Source of the DNA: Streptomyces antimycoticus
GTDB taxonomy: Bacteria; Actinomycetota; Actinomycetes; Streptomycetales; Streptomycetaceae
Assembly (NCBI RefSeq): GCF_005405925.1
Contig: NZ_BJHV01000001.1
Span: 10,168,001 to 10,232,000, forward strand
Direction of reading: 5' to 3'
DNA: 64,000 nucleotides
Every line of letters begins with the position of its first letter. Within the stretch, counting starts at the first letter, position 1. The translations under genes were made by a program, and so were the position numbers. Of this stretch, positions 16,991 through 26,054 are shown in pieces. A model generated the notes under the pieces. That model did not search any database and was not told the origin of the DNA. It saw only the letters and a list, made by a program, of their open reading frames with translations.

Positions 16991-18235
16991 ATGGTCACGA
17001 TCCGGCACGTTCTCCGCGGCCTGTTGGCCGCGTTGGTCCTCGCCCTCCTGCCACTGCAGGGGCCCGCCTGGGCCGCCACCTCTCACCCGGCCTCCGCCCC
17101 CGCCCCCGGCCATGGCTGGACGGGCACCTGGGAGGCCGCGGCCTCCGGGACGGTCCCCGCCCTGCCCGGTCAGTCGATCCGCAATGTGGTGCACACCAGC
17201 GTCGGCGGCCACGCCGTCCGCGTCCGGGTGACCAACCGCCTGGGCACCGCGCCCCTCCAACTCACCTCCGTGACCGTCGCCTTGCAGGAGAGCGGGGCGC
17301 CCAAGAGCGCGGCCGCCCGGGCCGGGACCATGCGCACGGCCACCTTCCGCCATGCGGCCTCGGTCACCGTTCCGGCCGGTGAGGACGCGGTCAGCGATCC
17401 GGTGCCGCTGCGGGTGGCCCCGGACGTCAACCTGCTGGTCACCCTCTACACACCGGTCGACTCGGGCCCGGCGACGTACCACCACTCCGCCCTGCAGACC
17501 TCGTTCCTGGCGCCGGACGGCGACCACACCGCGCAGGAGAGCGGCGCCGCGTACACCGCCACCACCGGCTCCTGGTACTACGTGACGGGCGTGGACGTGC
17601 TCGGCGCCCCCGCCGCGGGCAGCGTGGTGGCACTCGGCGATTCCATCACCGACGGCTCCGGTTCGACGTCGAGCGCCAACCGCCGCTGGCCGGACCGGCT
17701 CGCGGCCCGGCTGCGCGCGCTGCCCCCGCAGCGCCGGCTGGGGGTGCTGAACGCCGGGATCGCGGGCAACCGCGTTCTGCTGGACGGCACCGGGCCCAGT
17801 GTCCTGTCCCGGCTGGACGCGGATGTGTTCTCCCGCTCCGGGGTGCGCGCCGTGGTCCTGATGGAGGGCATCAACGACATCAAGGGCAACCCCAATCAGA
17901 CCGATCCCGCCGCGTTCGAGGACGCCTACCGCCGGATCGTGGAACGGGCCCACGCCCGTGGCATCCGCGTCATCGGAGGCACCATCACCCCGTTCGGCGG
18001 CAACGGCAACTACACCGAGGCGCGCGAGGCGGTGCGGCAGTCCGTCAATACCTTCATCAGGGACGGCGGCCCGTTCGACGGGGTGGCGGACTTCGACGCC
18101 GCCGTCCGCGACCCCGCCGCCCCGGACCATTCGCTGCCCGCCTACGACTCGGGCGACCATCTCCACTTCAACGACGCGGGGCTGCAGGCCATGGCCGACG
18201 CGATCGACCTGCGCGACCTGCGTCCCGCCCGCTGA
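16991..18235 (+). CDS. Secreted SGNH/GDSL-type esterase
   Basis: 414 residues. Sec signal peptide MVTIRHVLRGLLAALVLALL ending near AWA. After about 180 residues of beta-rich N-terminal region come the SGNH blocks: VVALGDSITDG (catalytic Ser), NAGIAGNRVL (Gly/Asn), VLMEGINDIKG and SGDHLHFNDAG (catalytic Asp and His). Such proteins are secreted lipases or carbohydrate esterases in streptomycetes. It stands alone, convergent with the ABC transporter operon, sharing a hairpin terminator at 18288-18329. Confidence 0.92.
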   Translation: MVTIRHVLRGLLAALVLALLPLQGPAWAATSHPASAPAPGHGWTGTWEAAASGTVPALPGQSIRNVVHTSVGGHAVRVRVTNRLGTAPLQLTSVTVALQESGAPKSAAARAGTMRTATFRHAASVTVPAGEDAVSDPVPLRVAPDVNLLVTLYTPVDSGPATYHHSALQTSFLAPDGDHTAQESGAAYTATTGSWYYVTGVDVLGAPAAGSVVALGDSITDGSGSTSSANRRWPDRLAARLRALPPQRRLGVLNAGIAGNRVLLDGTGPSVLSRLDADVFSRSGVRAVVLMEGINDIKGNPNQTDPAAFEDAYRRIVERAHARGIRVIGGTITPFGGNGNYTEAREAVRQSVNTFIRDGGPFDGVADFDAAVRDPAAPDHSLPAYDSGDHLHFNDAGLQAMADAIDLRDLRPAR

Positions 18236-18260
18236 CCACGCGGACCCGCGCCCGTACGAA

Positions 18261-18308
18261 GCTCAGCCGGTCGCACGAGGCTCAGCCGCCCGCACGGAGC
18301 TCAGCGGT
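18261..18308. repeat. Tandem 19-base repeat between convergent genes
   Basis: GCTCAGCCGGTCGCACGAG is followed by GCTCAGCCGCCCGCACGGA and the start of a third copy (GCTCAGCGG). The array lies at the convergent 3' ends of the SGNH esterase and the ABC ATPase and its last copies form the left arm of the hairpin described separately. Confidence 0.55.
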
Positions 18309-18329
18309 CGATCCGCGCTCCGTGCGGGC
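18288..18329. terminator. Bidirectional hairpin terminator
   Basis: GCCCGCACGGAG (18288-18299) and CTCCGTGCGGGC (18318-18329) are exact complements, giving a 12-bp stem with an 18-base loop. It sits between convergent genes; its right arm is within the last codons of the ABC ATPase gene. Confidence 0.7.
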
Positions 18330-19146
18330 CCGTGTCCGGCACCTCCCCGACCCGCGCCGCGGCCGGGTTGAGCACCCGGGTGAGAAAGGCCCGGGTGCGG
18401 GGATGGACCGGATCGGACACCACCTGCTCCGGTCCGCCCTCCTCCACGATCACCCCGTCGTCCATGAACACGACCCGGTCGGCGACCTCCCGCGCGAAGC
18501 TCATCTCATGGGTGACGACCAGCATCGTCATCCCCTCGTCCGCCAGGGCGCGCATGACGGCGAGGACATCGCCGACCAGCTCCGGATCGAGCGCCGAGGT
18601 CGGTTCGTCGAAGAGCATCAACTCCGGGTCCATGGACAGCGCCCGGGCGATGGCCACCCGCTGCTGCTGTCCGCCCGACAGCTGGGCCGGATAGGCCGAC
18701 TCCTTGTCGCTCAGGCCGACCCGCCGCAGAGTGTCCCGCCCGATCCGTACCGCCTCCGCCTTGTCGCGGCGCAGCACCCGCCGCTGGGCGATGGTGAGGT
18801 TCTCCAGGGCGGTCAGATGCGGGAAGAGATTGAACGCCTGGAACACCATGCCGATCCGCCGCCGCACCCGGTCGATGTCCACGTCCGGGTCGGTGACCTC
18901 GGTCCCCGCCACGGTGACCGAGCCCGAGGTCGGCTCCTCCAGGAGGTTTACACAGCGCAGCAGCGTCGACTTGCCGGATCCCGACGGGCCGATGACACAG
19001 ACCACCTCGCCCCGCCGGACGGTGAGATCGATGCCCTTGAGCACCTCCAGCGCGCCGAAGGACTTGTGCAGCCCCGCCACATGGATGGCGATGCCGTCCG
19101 CCTCGCCGGTCTCCTTCACCACCGTCGTCTCCTTCACGCCGGTCAC
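18301..19146 (-). CDS. Polar amino-acid ABC transporter ATP-binding protein
   Basis: 281 residues from a GTG that overlaps the permease stop (GTGA). Walker A is [15 protein letters not shown], the signature is [15 protein letters not shown], Walker B is [14 protein letters not shown], and the switch His is in VVTHEMSFA: the GlnQ/HisP pattern. A 25-residue N-terminal extension ([19 protein letters not shown]) precedes the ABC domain. Last gene of a three-gene import operon. Confidence 0.95.
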   Translation of the reverse strand: MTGVKETTVVKETGEADGIAIHVAGLHKSFGALEVLKGIDLTVRRGEVVCVIGPSGSGKSTLLRCVNLLEEPTSGSVTVAGTEVTDPDVDIDRVRRRIGMVFQAFNLFPHLTALENLTIAQRRVLRRDKAEAVRIGRDTLRRVGLSDKESAYPAQLSGGQQQRVAIARALSMDPELMLFDEPTSALDPELVGDVLAVMRALADEGMTMLVVTHEMSFAREVADRVVFMDDGVIVEEGGPEQVVSDPVHPRTRAFLTRVLNPAAARVGEVPDTGPHGARIDR

Positions 19147-19928
19147 CTCGCCTTCGCCGAACGGGCCTCGAGCCGGCGCACCAGATGGCCGAGCGGCACG
19201 GTGATGATCAGGTAGCACACCCCGGCGACCAGGATCGGGGTGAGGCTGCGGTGCTGATTCAGTGCGTCCCGGCCGAACTTGGACAGCTCGTACTGGTCCA
19301 GCGAGAGCCCCAGCAGATAGACCAGGGAGGAGTCCTTGGTCAGCAGCACCAGTTCATTGGTGAGCGGCGGCAGGACGATGCGGAACGCCTGCGGGATGAT
19401 GATCGAGGCCATCGCCCGGCTGTGGGACATGCCCAGCGAACGCGCCGCCTCCATCTGGCCCTTGGGCACTGCCTGGATGCCCGCCCGCATCGTCTCCGCG
19501 ATGTAGGCGGCTCCGACGAGCCCCAGCGCCAGCATCACCGTGACGTGCCGGTCCAGCGCCACCTGGAAGGCCAGCGGCACCCCGAAGCCCAGCGCGATGA
19601 ACACCAGCAGCGCGGGCACTCCGCGGAAGAACTCGATGTAGGCGACCGCCAGCCAGCGGTACGGCGGCACCTGCGAGAGCCGCATCAGCGCCAGCACCAC
19701 CCCGAGGACCAGGCCGAAGCCGAAGCCGAGCAGGGTGTAGACGACGGTGTTGACCAGGGCGGTGGTGATGATGTCGGGGAACAGGGACCGGGCGACCTCG
19801 GCGTCGAAGAAGGCGCGCCGCAGTTCACCCCAGTCCGCGGCCAGGACGATGGCGAGCAGCAGGGCGATGAGCACGGCGTACTGCACCGCTCGTATCGCCC
19901 GCGCCCGCTGCCGGCGGGTCATTGCCAT
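19143..19928 (-). CDS. Polar amino-acid ABC transporter permease (HisM/GlnP type)
   Basis: 261 residues with about five membrane segments, starting [20 protein letters not shown]. The EAA loop that docks on the ATPase is [20 protein letters not shown]. The N-terminal half has the conserved [19 protein letters not shown]. It lies between the solute-binding lipoprotein (41 bases upstream) and the ATPase (overlapping). A single permease gene suggests a homodimer. Confidence 0.94.
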   Translation of the reverse strand: MAMTRRQRARAIRAVQYAVLIALLLAIVLAADWGELRRAFFDAEVARSLFPDIITTALVNTVVYTLLGFGFGLVLGVVLALMRLSQVPPYRWLAVAYIEFFRGVPALLVFIALGFGVPLAFQVALDRHVTVMLALGLVGAAYIAETMRAGIQAVPKGQMEAARSLGMSHSRAMASIIIPQAFRIVLPPLTNELVLLTKDSSLVYLLGLSLDQYELSKFGRDALNQHRSLTPILVAGVCYLIITVPLGHLVRRLEARSAKAR

Positions 19929-19969
19929 AAGTGTGCGGACTCCTCAGCTCCAATGGCCGTCAGCGGGTG

Positions 19970-20764
19970 TCACTTCTTGGGCGCGGTACCGAACCACTTC
20001 TTGTAGATACGGTCGTAGGAGCCGTCCGCCCGGGCGTCCTTCAGCACCGCGTTGATCTTTTTGCGCAGTGCGTCATTGCCGGTCCGCACGGCGATGCCGT
20101 ACTGCTCGCCGGTGTCGAACTCGGCCGTCACCGTGGTGTCGGCGTTGTCCTTGACGTAGTCGTAGAGCACGCCGTTGTCGTTGATGCCTGCGTCGGTCTG
20201 CCCGGTCTTGACGGCGGTCAGCAGCAGCGCGAGATCCTCGAACTGGACCAGCTTGGCGCCCTTGGCGTGCTTCTGGGCATAGCTCTCACCGGTGGTCCCC
20301 TGCTGGACCGCGAGCTTCTTGCCCTTGAGGTCGGCGAGGGACTTGTAGGGCTTGCCCTTGGTGGTGAGCAGCGCCTGTGTGGCCTCGAAATACGGGGCGG
20401 AGAAGTCCAGGTTCTTCTCGCGTACGTCGGTGATGGTCATCCCGGCGGCGGCCACGTCGCACTGGTTGGTGTTGAGGTCCTCCCCGGACTGGATGCCCTC
20501 GAAGGGCGTGTCCACGATCTCCTGCTTCACATCGAGCGCCGAGGCCACGAGGTCGACCATGTCCACATCGAAGCCGACGATCTTCTTGCCCTGCTTGGAC
20601 TGGAAGGGCGGATAGGGCAGATGCGTGCAGGTCGTGAGCTTCCCGGAATTCACCAGGCTGATGTCGCTGCCGCCGGACCCGGACGACTTGGTGCTGGTGC
20701 ACCCGGCCAGGAGGGCGGATACGGCGGCGACGGCTATGACGGGCAACGCGAAGCGAGCGGACAC
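19970..20764 (-). CDS. Amino-acid-binding lipoprotein of the ABC transporter
   Basis: 264 residues. A lipoprotein signal with lipobox LLAGC (AAVSALLAGCTSTK) anchors it outside the membrane. The SBP_bac_3 fold is shown by THLPYPPFQ, IVGFDVDMVDLVASAL, CDVAAAGMTITDVREKNLDF and GKKLAVQQGTTGE. The ligand is probably a polar or acidic amino acid; not determinable from sequence alone. First gene of the operon. Confidence 0.93.
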   Translation of the reverse strand: MSARFALPVIAVAAVSALLAGCTSTKSSGSGGSDISLVNSGKLTTCTHLPYPPFQSKQGKKIVGFDVDMVDLVASALDVKQEIVDTPFEGIQSGEDLNTNQCDVAAAGMTITDVREKNLDFSAPYFEATQALLTTKGKPYKSLADLKGKKLAVQQGTTGESYAQKHAKGAKLVQFEDLALLLTAVKTGQTDAGINDNGVLYDYVKDNADTTVTAEFDTGEQYGIAVRTGNDALRKKINAVLKDARADGSYDRIYKKWFGTAPKK

Positions 20765-20894
20765 GGCACCTCCGGGACAGGGGTCGGTGGACGACCACGG
20801 ACCTCATGATCAGTGAGTCGGCCCGCATCCTCCCATCGGATATGCCGCGGTGTCTTTACGCGCGCAATTGCGACCGGATAACGGAGAGGCGAGG

Positions 20895-21125
20895 TCAGCG
20901 CCGTCGGCGCCGCTTGCGGCGCTTGCTCCAGAACCATCCGGCCGGCGGCTCGTCCGCCCGCCAGGGCTGGGGCTCGGGCCCGCCGCGCCGCCACCGCGCG
21001 GTCAGCATCCGGGTGCGCGCGGCGGGCTCGGCGACCTCGGCGTCCCGTATGAAGTCCTCGTCGAGGGTGACGTCGTCCCAGCCGTCGGCGTCATCGTCCC
21101 CGCGGGGCGTGGATCCGGTGCTCAA
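20895..21125 (-). CDS. Small conserved actinobacterial hypothetical protein
   Basis: About 76 residues if started at the TTG at 21125, which has GGGAGGTG just upstream; the open frame continues to 21191. Acidic N-terminus (DDDADGWDDVTLDEDFIRDA), then a segment AARTRMLTARW, a PWRADEPPAGWFWSK motif and a basic tail of Arg/Lys. The pattern resembles a short conserved Streptomyces family of unknown function; the basic tail suggests nucleic-acid or membrane-surface binding. Confidence 0.6.
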   Translation of the reverse strand: MSTGSTPRGDDDADGWDDVTLDEDFIRDAEVAEPAARTRMLTARWRRGGPEPQPWRADEPPAGWFWSKRRKRRRRR

Positions 21126-21312
21126 GGGGCACCTCCCGTTGCCATGGTGCCGCTCGGGCACAAGAGCGTGTTCCTCGAGCGGTGAACGCATGGGGTGTCC
21201 GCCGAGTTCCGGTGGCCACCGCGTGGGACATGCCGGGGTCCGATGGAGATCAGCAGGTCAGGGCGTGAACCGAAGACCAGCAGACCAGGGGCCTGGTCCG
21301 GTCCTGCGAAGG

Positions 21313-23306
21313 TCAGCCGGCCGGGGGCTGGAGCGGGGTCCACACCCGCATCGCGCCGGGCTCGCGGTTCGCCCACGCGTAGTACGGGATCGCGGTCACC
21401 GGCACCGGATCGAGGGCTTCCGCGCCGCCCGTGTCCACGCCCGGGCGCACGCCGTCGGCAGAGCCCGCGCCGCCGTCCCGGTACGGCCACCAGCCATCGC
21501 GGACGACGGCATGGCGCAGGGCCAGGGAGGTGATCACGGTCACCCCGCCCAGCAGCTCCGGCCGGTGCTCCGCGCTCAGCGTCGCATCCGGGTCCAGGGC
21601 GATGTCGTCCAGCCGCAGCCCGGCGGGCTGGTCGGGCTGCTCCAGGCAGTACACCAGCGGGCCGCGCTCGATCGCGGCACAGCCGCGCACCCCGTCGGCC
21701 CGCGGATCGGGCCGGGTGAGCCGGGGCTCCAGGGACAGGCTCAGCACGACCGTCTCGCCGGGCCGCCAGCGGCGCCGCAGCCGCAGCCAGCCGTTGTCGG
21801 CCCGCTCGGCGACCGGCTCCCCGCCGACCGTCGCCTCGTACGCCGTCGCCCAGTGCGGGATGCGCAGCGACAGCGTCCAGTCCGTGTCCCGCGGGGCCGT
21901 GTCCACGACCACCGCGATCCGCCCCTCCCACGGGTAGCCGGTCCCCACCCGCACCGCCCCGCCGCCCGCCTCGTACGAGCCGGACGCGTACTGGTGGAGC
22001 TGCAGCCCCTGGGCGTCGCCGCTCGCCATGTAGTGCGGCAGTGAGGCCAGCAGCCGCATCACATTGGGCGGACAGCAGGCACACCGGAACCATGGCGTCC
22101 GGTGGGCGCTCCGGTCGCTGGTGGCATCCTTACGGCTGTCATCGTCCTGGCGGACCTGGAGCGGATTCACATAGAGCCAGCGCTCACCGTCGATCGACAC
22201 CCCCGACGCGAAGCCGTTGAACAGGGTCCGCTCCACCAGGTCGCTGTAGCGGGCCTCCCCGGTCAGCAGTGCCATCCGCCATCCGAAGTGGATGGCGGCG
22301 ATGGCCGCGCAGGTCTCCGCGTACGCCCGGTCCGGCGGCAGTTCGTACGCGTCCCCGAAGGACTCCAGCTCGTGCCGGGACCCCACCCCGCCCGTCAGAT
22401 AGGTCTTCGTCGTGGCCATGTCCTCCCACAGCCGCACCAAAGCGTCCCGCAGCCCCGCGTTGCCGGTCTCCGCCGCCACATCCGCGGCCCCGGCCAGGAG
22501 ATAGAGCTGGCGCACCGCATGCCCGGCGACCGCCGTCGCCTCCCGCACCGGGATGTGGTCCTGCCAGTAGGGCGCCCCGGGCCGGGGCCGGGCGAGCCGT
22601 CCGCCGGGCCGTCGCCGAGGCTGCCCTGCCCTCGCCGGTCCACGAAGTACCCCGCCAGATCGAGATAGCGCCGCTCACCGGTCTCCCGGTACAGCTCGAC
22701 CAGCGCCGTCTCTATCTCCGGGTGTCCGCACACCGTCTCGTTCCTGCCGGGCCCGAACGTGGCGTCGACGAGATCGGCGCAGCGCACCGCCACATCGAGC
22801 AGCCCGTCCGCGCCGGTGGCCCGGTGGTGCGCGACCGCGGCCTGAAGGAGGTGGCCCGCGCAGTACAACTCGTGCCCCCAGTGCGGTTCCGCCCACCGCC
22901 GGGCATCCGGCCCCAGCTGGTAGTACGTCTGCAGATAGCCGTCCTCGGCCTGCGCGGACGTGACCAGCCCGGCCAGCCGCTCCACCTGCCGGGCCAGCTC
23001 CTCCTCGGCCGGCCCCTCGCCGCCGTCCGCCAACTGCCAGGAGGCGGCCTCGAGCCACTTGTGCACATCGGAGTCCTGGAACGGGAAGTCGCCCCGGAAA
23101 CCGGACTCCGCCGGCGCCGCGCTCGCGGCGGCCCGCAGGTTGGCGAGATTGCCCGCCCGTTCCAGCCGGTGCGGCCCCTGGGGGACGCTCACTTCGGCGT
23201 TGACACGGCGTCTGGCGGCCCAGAAGCCTCCGGTGATCCGCGCCGCGGTGGCCGGGCGGAGCGCGGTGTGCGCTTCCTGGGAGAGCCGGATCGGACCTGT
23301 GGACAT
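21313..23306 (-). CDS. GH127 beta-L-arabinofuranosidase-like enzyme (frameshifted in this sequence)
   Basis: Two overlapping frames encode one DUF1680/GH127 protein of about 664 residues. The N-terminal part starts MSTGPIRLSQEAHTALRP (ATG at 23306, AAGGGGC upstream) and runs to GYFVDRRGQGSLGDG; the rest continues in another frame from APYWQDHIPVREATAVAG. Adding one C to the CCCC run at 22575-22578 (a G on the coding strand) joins them. The GH127 active-site residues are present: Glu/Cys in AYAETCAAIAAIHFG and the vicinal Cys in FRCACCPPNVMRLLA, which hold zinc and the nucleophile. No signal peptide, so intracellular. A LacI-type palindrome lies 56 bases upstream. Confidence 0.85.
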
Positions 23307-23361
23307 GCTCTGCCCCTTACGCCGTGCCGCCGGCCGTGCCTGTCTCCCGGTCGGCAGGAGT

Positions 23362-23375
23362 GGAAAGCGATTTCC
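23362..23375. promoter_or_regulatory. LacI-type operator upstream of GH127
   Basis: GGAAAGCGATTTCC is a palindrome with perfect GGAAA/TTTCC arms around a CG centre, the classic LacI/CRE-like form. It lies 56 bases before the GH127 start on the minus strand. The LacI-family protein at 15567-16610 is the nearest candidate regulator. Confidence 0.65.
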
Positions 23376-23485
23376 GCCGCGAGCATAAGGAGGCGTTCTT
23401 CCGGCCGACAAGCCTTTGCACACACCATTCATCAACGTTCGGCAAGCGGTCACGGTGGGCGGGCGAGACGGTCACGGCGGTGGCT

Positions 23486-24571
23486 TTACGCCGAGGTCAG
23501 CGCCCTCCGCTCGGCCACATGGGCCACCACGCAGGTGACGTTGTCAGGCCCGCCCGCGCGGTTGGCGAGGGCGACCAACTGCCGTACGGCCGTGCCCGGG
23601 TCGTCCTCCGAGGCGAGCACACGCCGGATCGCCTCGGCGGGCACGACCCCCGTCAGCCCGTCCGAGCACAGCAGATAGCGGTCCTCGGCGCGAGCGTCCC
23701 GCAGGGCGAAGTCCGGCTCGAACGCCGAACCACCGCCCATGGCGCGCAGCAACAGCGCCCGCTGGGGGTGCGAGGCGGCCTCCTCGGGAGTGATCCGTCC
23801 CTCGTCGAGCAGTGACTGGACCACGGTGTGGTCATGGGTGATCTGGAACAGTTCACCGTCGCGCAGCACATAGGCGCGCGAGTCGCCGATATGGACCAGC
23901 CCCAGCCGGGAGCCCGACCACACCATCGCGGTGAGCGTCGTGCCGACATCCCGCAGCGCGGGGTCGGACGCGGCCAGCGCCGAAACCGACTCCCGGGCCC
24001 GGTGCGCCGCCTCCTCCAGGGCGCTGAGCAACTCCCCGCCCGGGACGCCCGCGTCCAGCGGTTTGAGCGCCTCGATCGCCGCCTCCCCGGCGTGCCGCCC
24101 GCCCCCGAACCCGTCGGCCACGGCCAGCAGGCGCGGACCGGCGTACCCGGCGTCGTCATTGCTCTCCCGGACCGAGCCGGTGTCGGAGAGCACGGCGTAG
24201 CGGATCCCCAGGGTGGTGTGGTCGGAAGACATCGTGGTGTCCCTCCCGGACAGATGGTCGACGAGGAAGGCGGCCAGGTCCCGTCTGGCCGCGGTGTCGG
24301 CCTCGACCCGCGCCCAGTACGCCCGCACCTCCCGCGCGGCGGCCTCCGGCTCCAGCTCGCACACCGCCCGGATGCCGGCGAGCGGCATGCCGAGCCGCCT
24401 CAGCCACGCCACCAGACGGGCCCGCTCCAGCTGTGCCGGATCGTAGAGGCGGTAGCCGGAGTACGGATCGACGCGGGCGGGCGGCAGCAGCCCGAGCTCG
24501 TCGTACAGGCGCAGCGCCTTGGGGGACAGCCGCGACGCCCTCGCGAACGCACCGATGGTCAGCAGCCCCAT
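23486..24571 (-). CDS. MerR-type regulator fused to a PP2C protein phosphatase
   Basis: 361 residues from the ATG at 24571 (GAGGAGGGG upstream). Residues 1-70 form a MerR winged helix: MGLLTIGAFARASRLSPKAL, RLYDELGLLPPARVDPYSGYR. A helical linker (about 75-120) follows. The C-terminal 240 residues are a PPM/PP2C Ser/Thr phosphatase: YAVLSDTGSVRESNDDAGY, AVADGFGGGRHAGEAA, VHIGDSRAYVLRDGELFQIT, LLCSDGLTG and GGPDNVTCVVA, so all the metal-binding aspartates seem present. The family usually reads NQD where this has NDD. It may dephosphorylate a Ser/Thr kinase target and bind DNA in one polypeptide. Monocistronic. Confidence 0.9.
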   Translation of the reverse strand: MGLLTIGAFARASRLSPKALRLYDELGLLPPARVDPYSGYRLYDPAQLERARLVAWLRRLGMPLAGIRAVCELEPEAAAREVRAYWARVEADTAARRDLAAFLVDHLSGRDTTMSSDHTTLGIRYAVLSDTGSVRESNDDAGYAGPRLLAVADGFGGGRHAGEAAIEALKPLDAGVPGGELLSALEEAAHRARESVSALAASDPALRDVGTTLTAMVWSGSRLGLVHIGDSRAYVLRDGELFQITHDHTVVQSLLDEGRITPEEAASHPQRALLLRAMGGGSAFEPDFALRDARAEDRYLLCSDGLTGVVPAEAIRRVLASEDDPGTAVRQLVALANRAGGPDNVTCVVAHVAERRALTSA

Positions 24572-24850
24572 GTTCGCCCCTCCTCGCCGCCGGGCACCTC
24601 GCCCGGCGACCACGATGCTCGGGCTTCCCCCTTGGGGAAGGTCAACGGCGGGTCCCCGATCAGAATCTCTTCTCTCGCACGATGAATTTCCACAGCAAGC
24701 GAGCGTATTTAATCGGATATCAGTCTCTCATAACAATGAATCGGTCATATCCGTACATCTTCCTTTCTTCGGGTATCCGCCATGCTTTCCCGGGAATTGA
24801 CGGTGTATCCGTGCAGTCTCGTGGCTCCACGAGAAGAGGGAGGTCCTCTC

Positions 24851-25882
24851 ATGACCGTTTCCACCACCCCCGGCACCGTCTGGGGCACCTGGATCAATCT
24901 GCAGGGCGGCATCCACTCCGAGCCCGCCCCGGTCGCGTTCGCCGACGACCGGGTGCAGGTCTTCATCCGGGGCGGGTCCAACGTCCTGTGGAGCAGGGTG
25001 GAGGCCCGCGACGGCAGTTGGGGTCCATGGCAGCAGTACGCGGGCCTGTCCGTCGACGGCATCCCCGCGCCGATCCGGGGCAAGGACGGCAAGGTCCGGG
25101 TCTTCTACCGCACCCCGGGCAACAATCTGGAGGTCATCACCCAGACCTCCATCAACTCCGGCTACGGACCACCTCAGATCCTGGCCACCGGCATCGGGGA
25201 CGACCCGGCCGCGGCGCTCGGCGCCGACGGCCGCATCTATGTGTTCTTCCCCGGCACCGACGACGCCCTGTGGTACCTCCGCAACCAGGATCTGCAGTAC
25301 GAGACCTACACGGCCGCCACATCGCTGGGCGGTGCCATCTTCGCCACCCCGTCGCCCATCCTCGACGGGGGAGGGCGGATCGTGGTGGCGCTCAAGGGTG
25401 TGGGCGAGACCCTGTACACCATCCAGCAGCAGACCGAGAACTCCTCCGCCTGGGGGCCCTTCACTCTCGACGCCTCCAACGTGACCAGCCGCCCGTCGGT
25501 ATGCCTCGACGCGGCCGGCCGGGTGCAGATCTTCTACCGGGGTTCCGACGGGACCGTCCGGCGCGTCGGACAGAGCGACGACTACGCCACGTTCGGCGCC
25601 CCCGTGAGCCTCGGCGCACAGATCGTCTGGCGGCCCACCTGCGCCCTGGCCCAGGACGGCCGGGTCAACGTGTTCATCAAGGCCACCGACAACGCCCTGT
25701 GGGTCGCCGTGCAGACCACGGAGAACGGCACGACCTACAGCGGCTTCCAGTCCCTGGGCGGGGTCATCGGCTCGGCGGGCGTCGGCGTCCCCATCCTCAA
25801 CGAGGAGAATCTGCTCTACGTCTTCATCCAGGGCAGCGGAACCGCCAGGGACCTCTGGCTGCAGCGTCAGACCTTCGTCTGA
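24851..25882 (+). CDS. PLL/DUF346-like seven-bladed propeller (lectin-like) protein
   Basis: 343 residues from an ATG with GGGAGG eight bases upstream. Seven repeats of about 45-48 residues can be counted by their strand VFxxGxDNxLW: VFIRGGSNVLWSR, VFYRTPGNNLEVI, VFFPGTDDALWYL, VALKGVGETLYTI, IFYRGSDGTVRRV, VFIKATDNALWVA, VFIQGSGTARDLWL. This is the pattern of PLL/PHL sugar-binding propellers. No signal peptide or transmembrane segment, unlike the glycosidases next door. The region before it (24660-24800) is noticeably AT-richer than its surroundings and probably holds the promoter. Confidence 0.7.
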   Translation: MTVSTTPGTVWGTWINLQGGIHSEPAPVAFADDRVQVFIRGGSNVLWSRVEARDGSWGPWQQYAGLSVDGIPAPIRGKDGKVRVFYRTPGNNLEVITQTSINSGYGPPQILATGIGDDPAAALGADGRIYVFFPGTDDALWYLRNQDLQYETYTAATSLGGAIFATPSPILDGGGRIVVALKGVGETLYTIQQQTENSSAWGPFTLDASNVTSRPSVCLDAAGRVQIFYRGSDGTVRRVGQSDDYATFGAPVSLGAQIVWRPTCALAQDGRVNVFIKATDNALWVAVQTTENGTTYSGFQSLGGVIGSAGVGVPILNEENLLYVFIQGSGTARDLWLQRQTFV

Positions 25883-25959
25883 TCCGCCCCTCGCCGCATC
25901 GCTGATCCGCTCGCCTCACCGCACCACCCATCACGCGTCTTCCAGGGCTCCCCGGTTTT

Positions 25960-25970
25960 CGAAACTTTCG
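25960..25970. promoter_or_regulatory. CGAAACTTTCG palindrome upstream of the arabinan operon
   Basis: A perfect 11-base palindrome 85 bases before the first GH43 start. The same element is known upstream of xylanase genes in Streptomyces, where it acts as a repressor target for hemicellulase genes. Its presence here suggests carbon-source control of the GH43-GH43-GH127 operon. Confidence 0.75.
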
Positions 25971-26054
25971 CACCCTCTCCAGGGGCTGTCGGAAGTCATC
26001 AGAACCCTTAATCTCCGAACAAATTCGATCACTTCGGATCGCAGGAGCCCTCTG

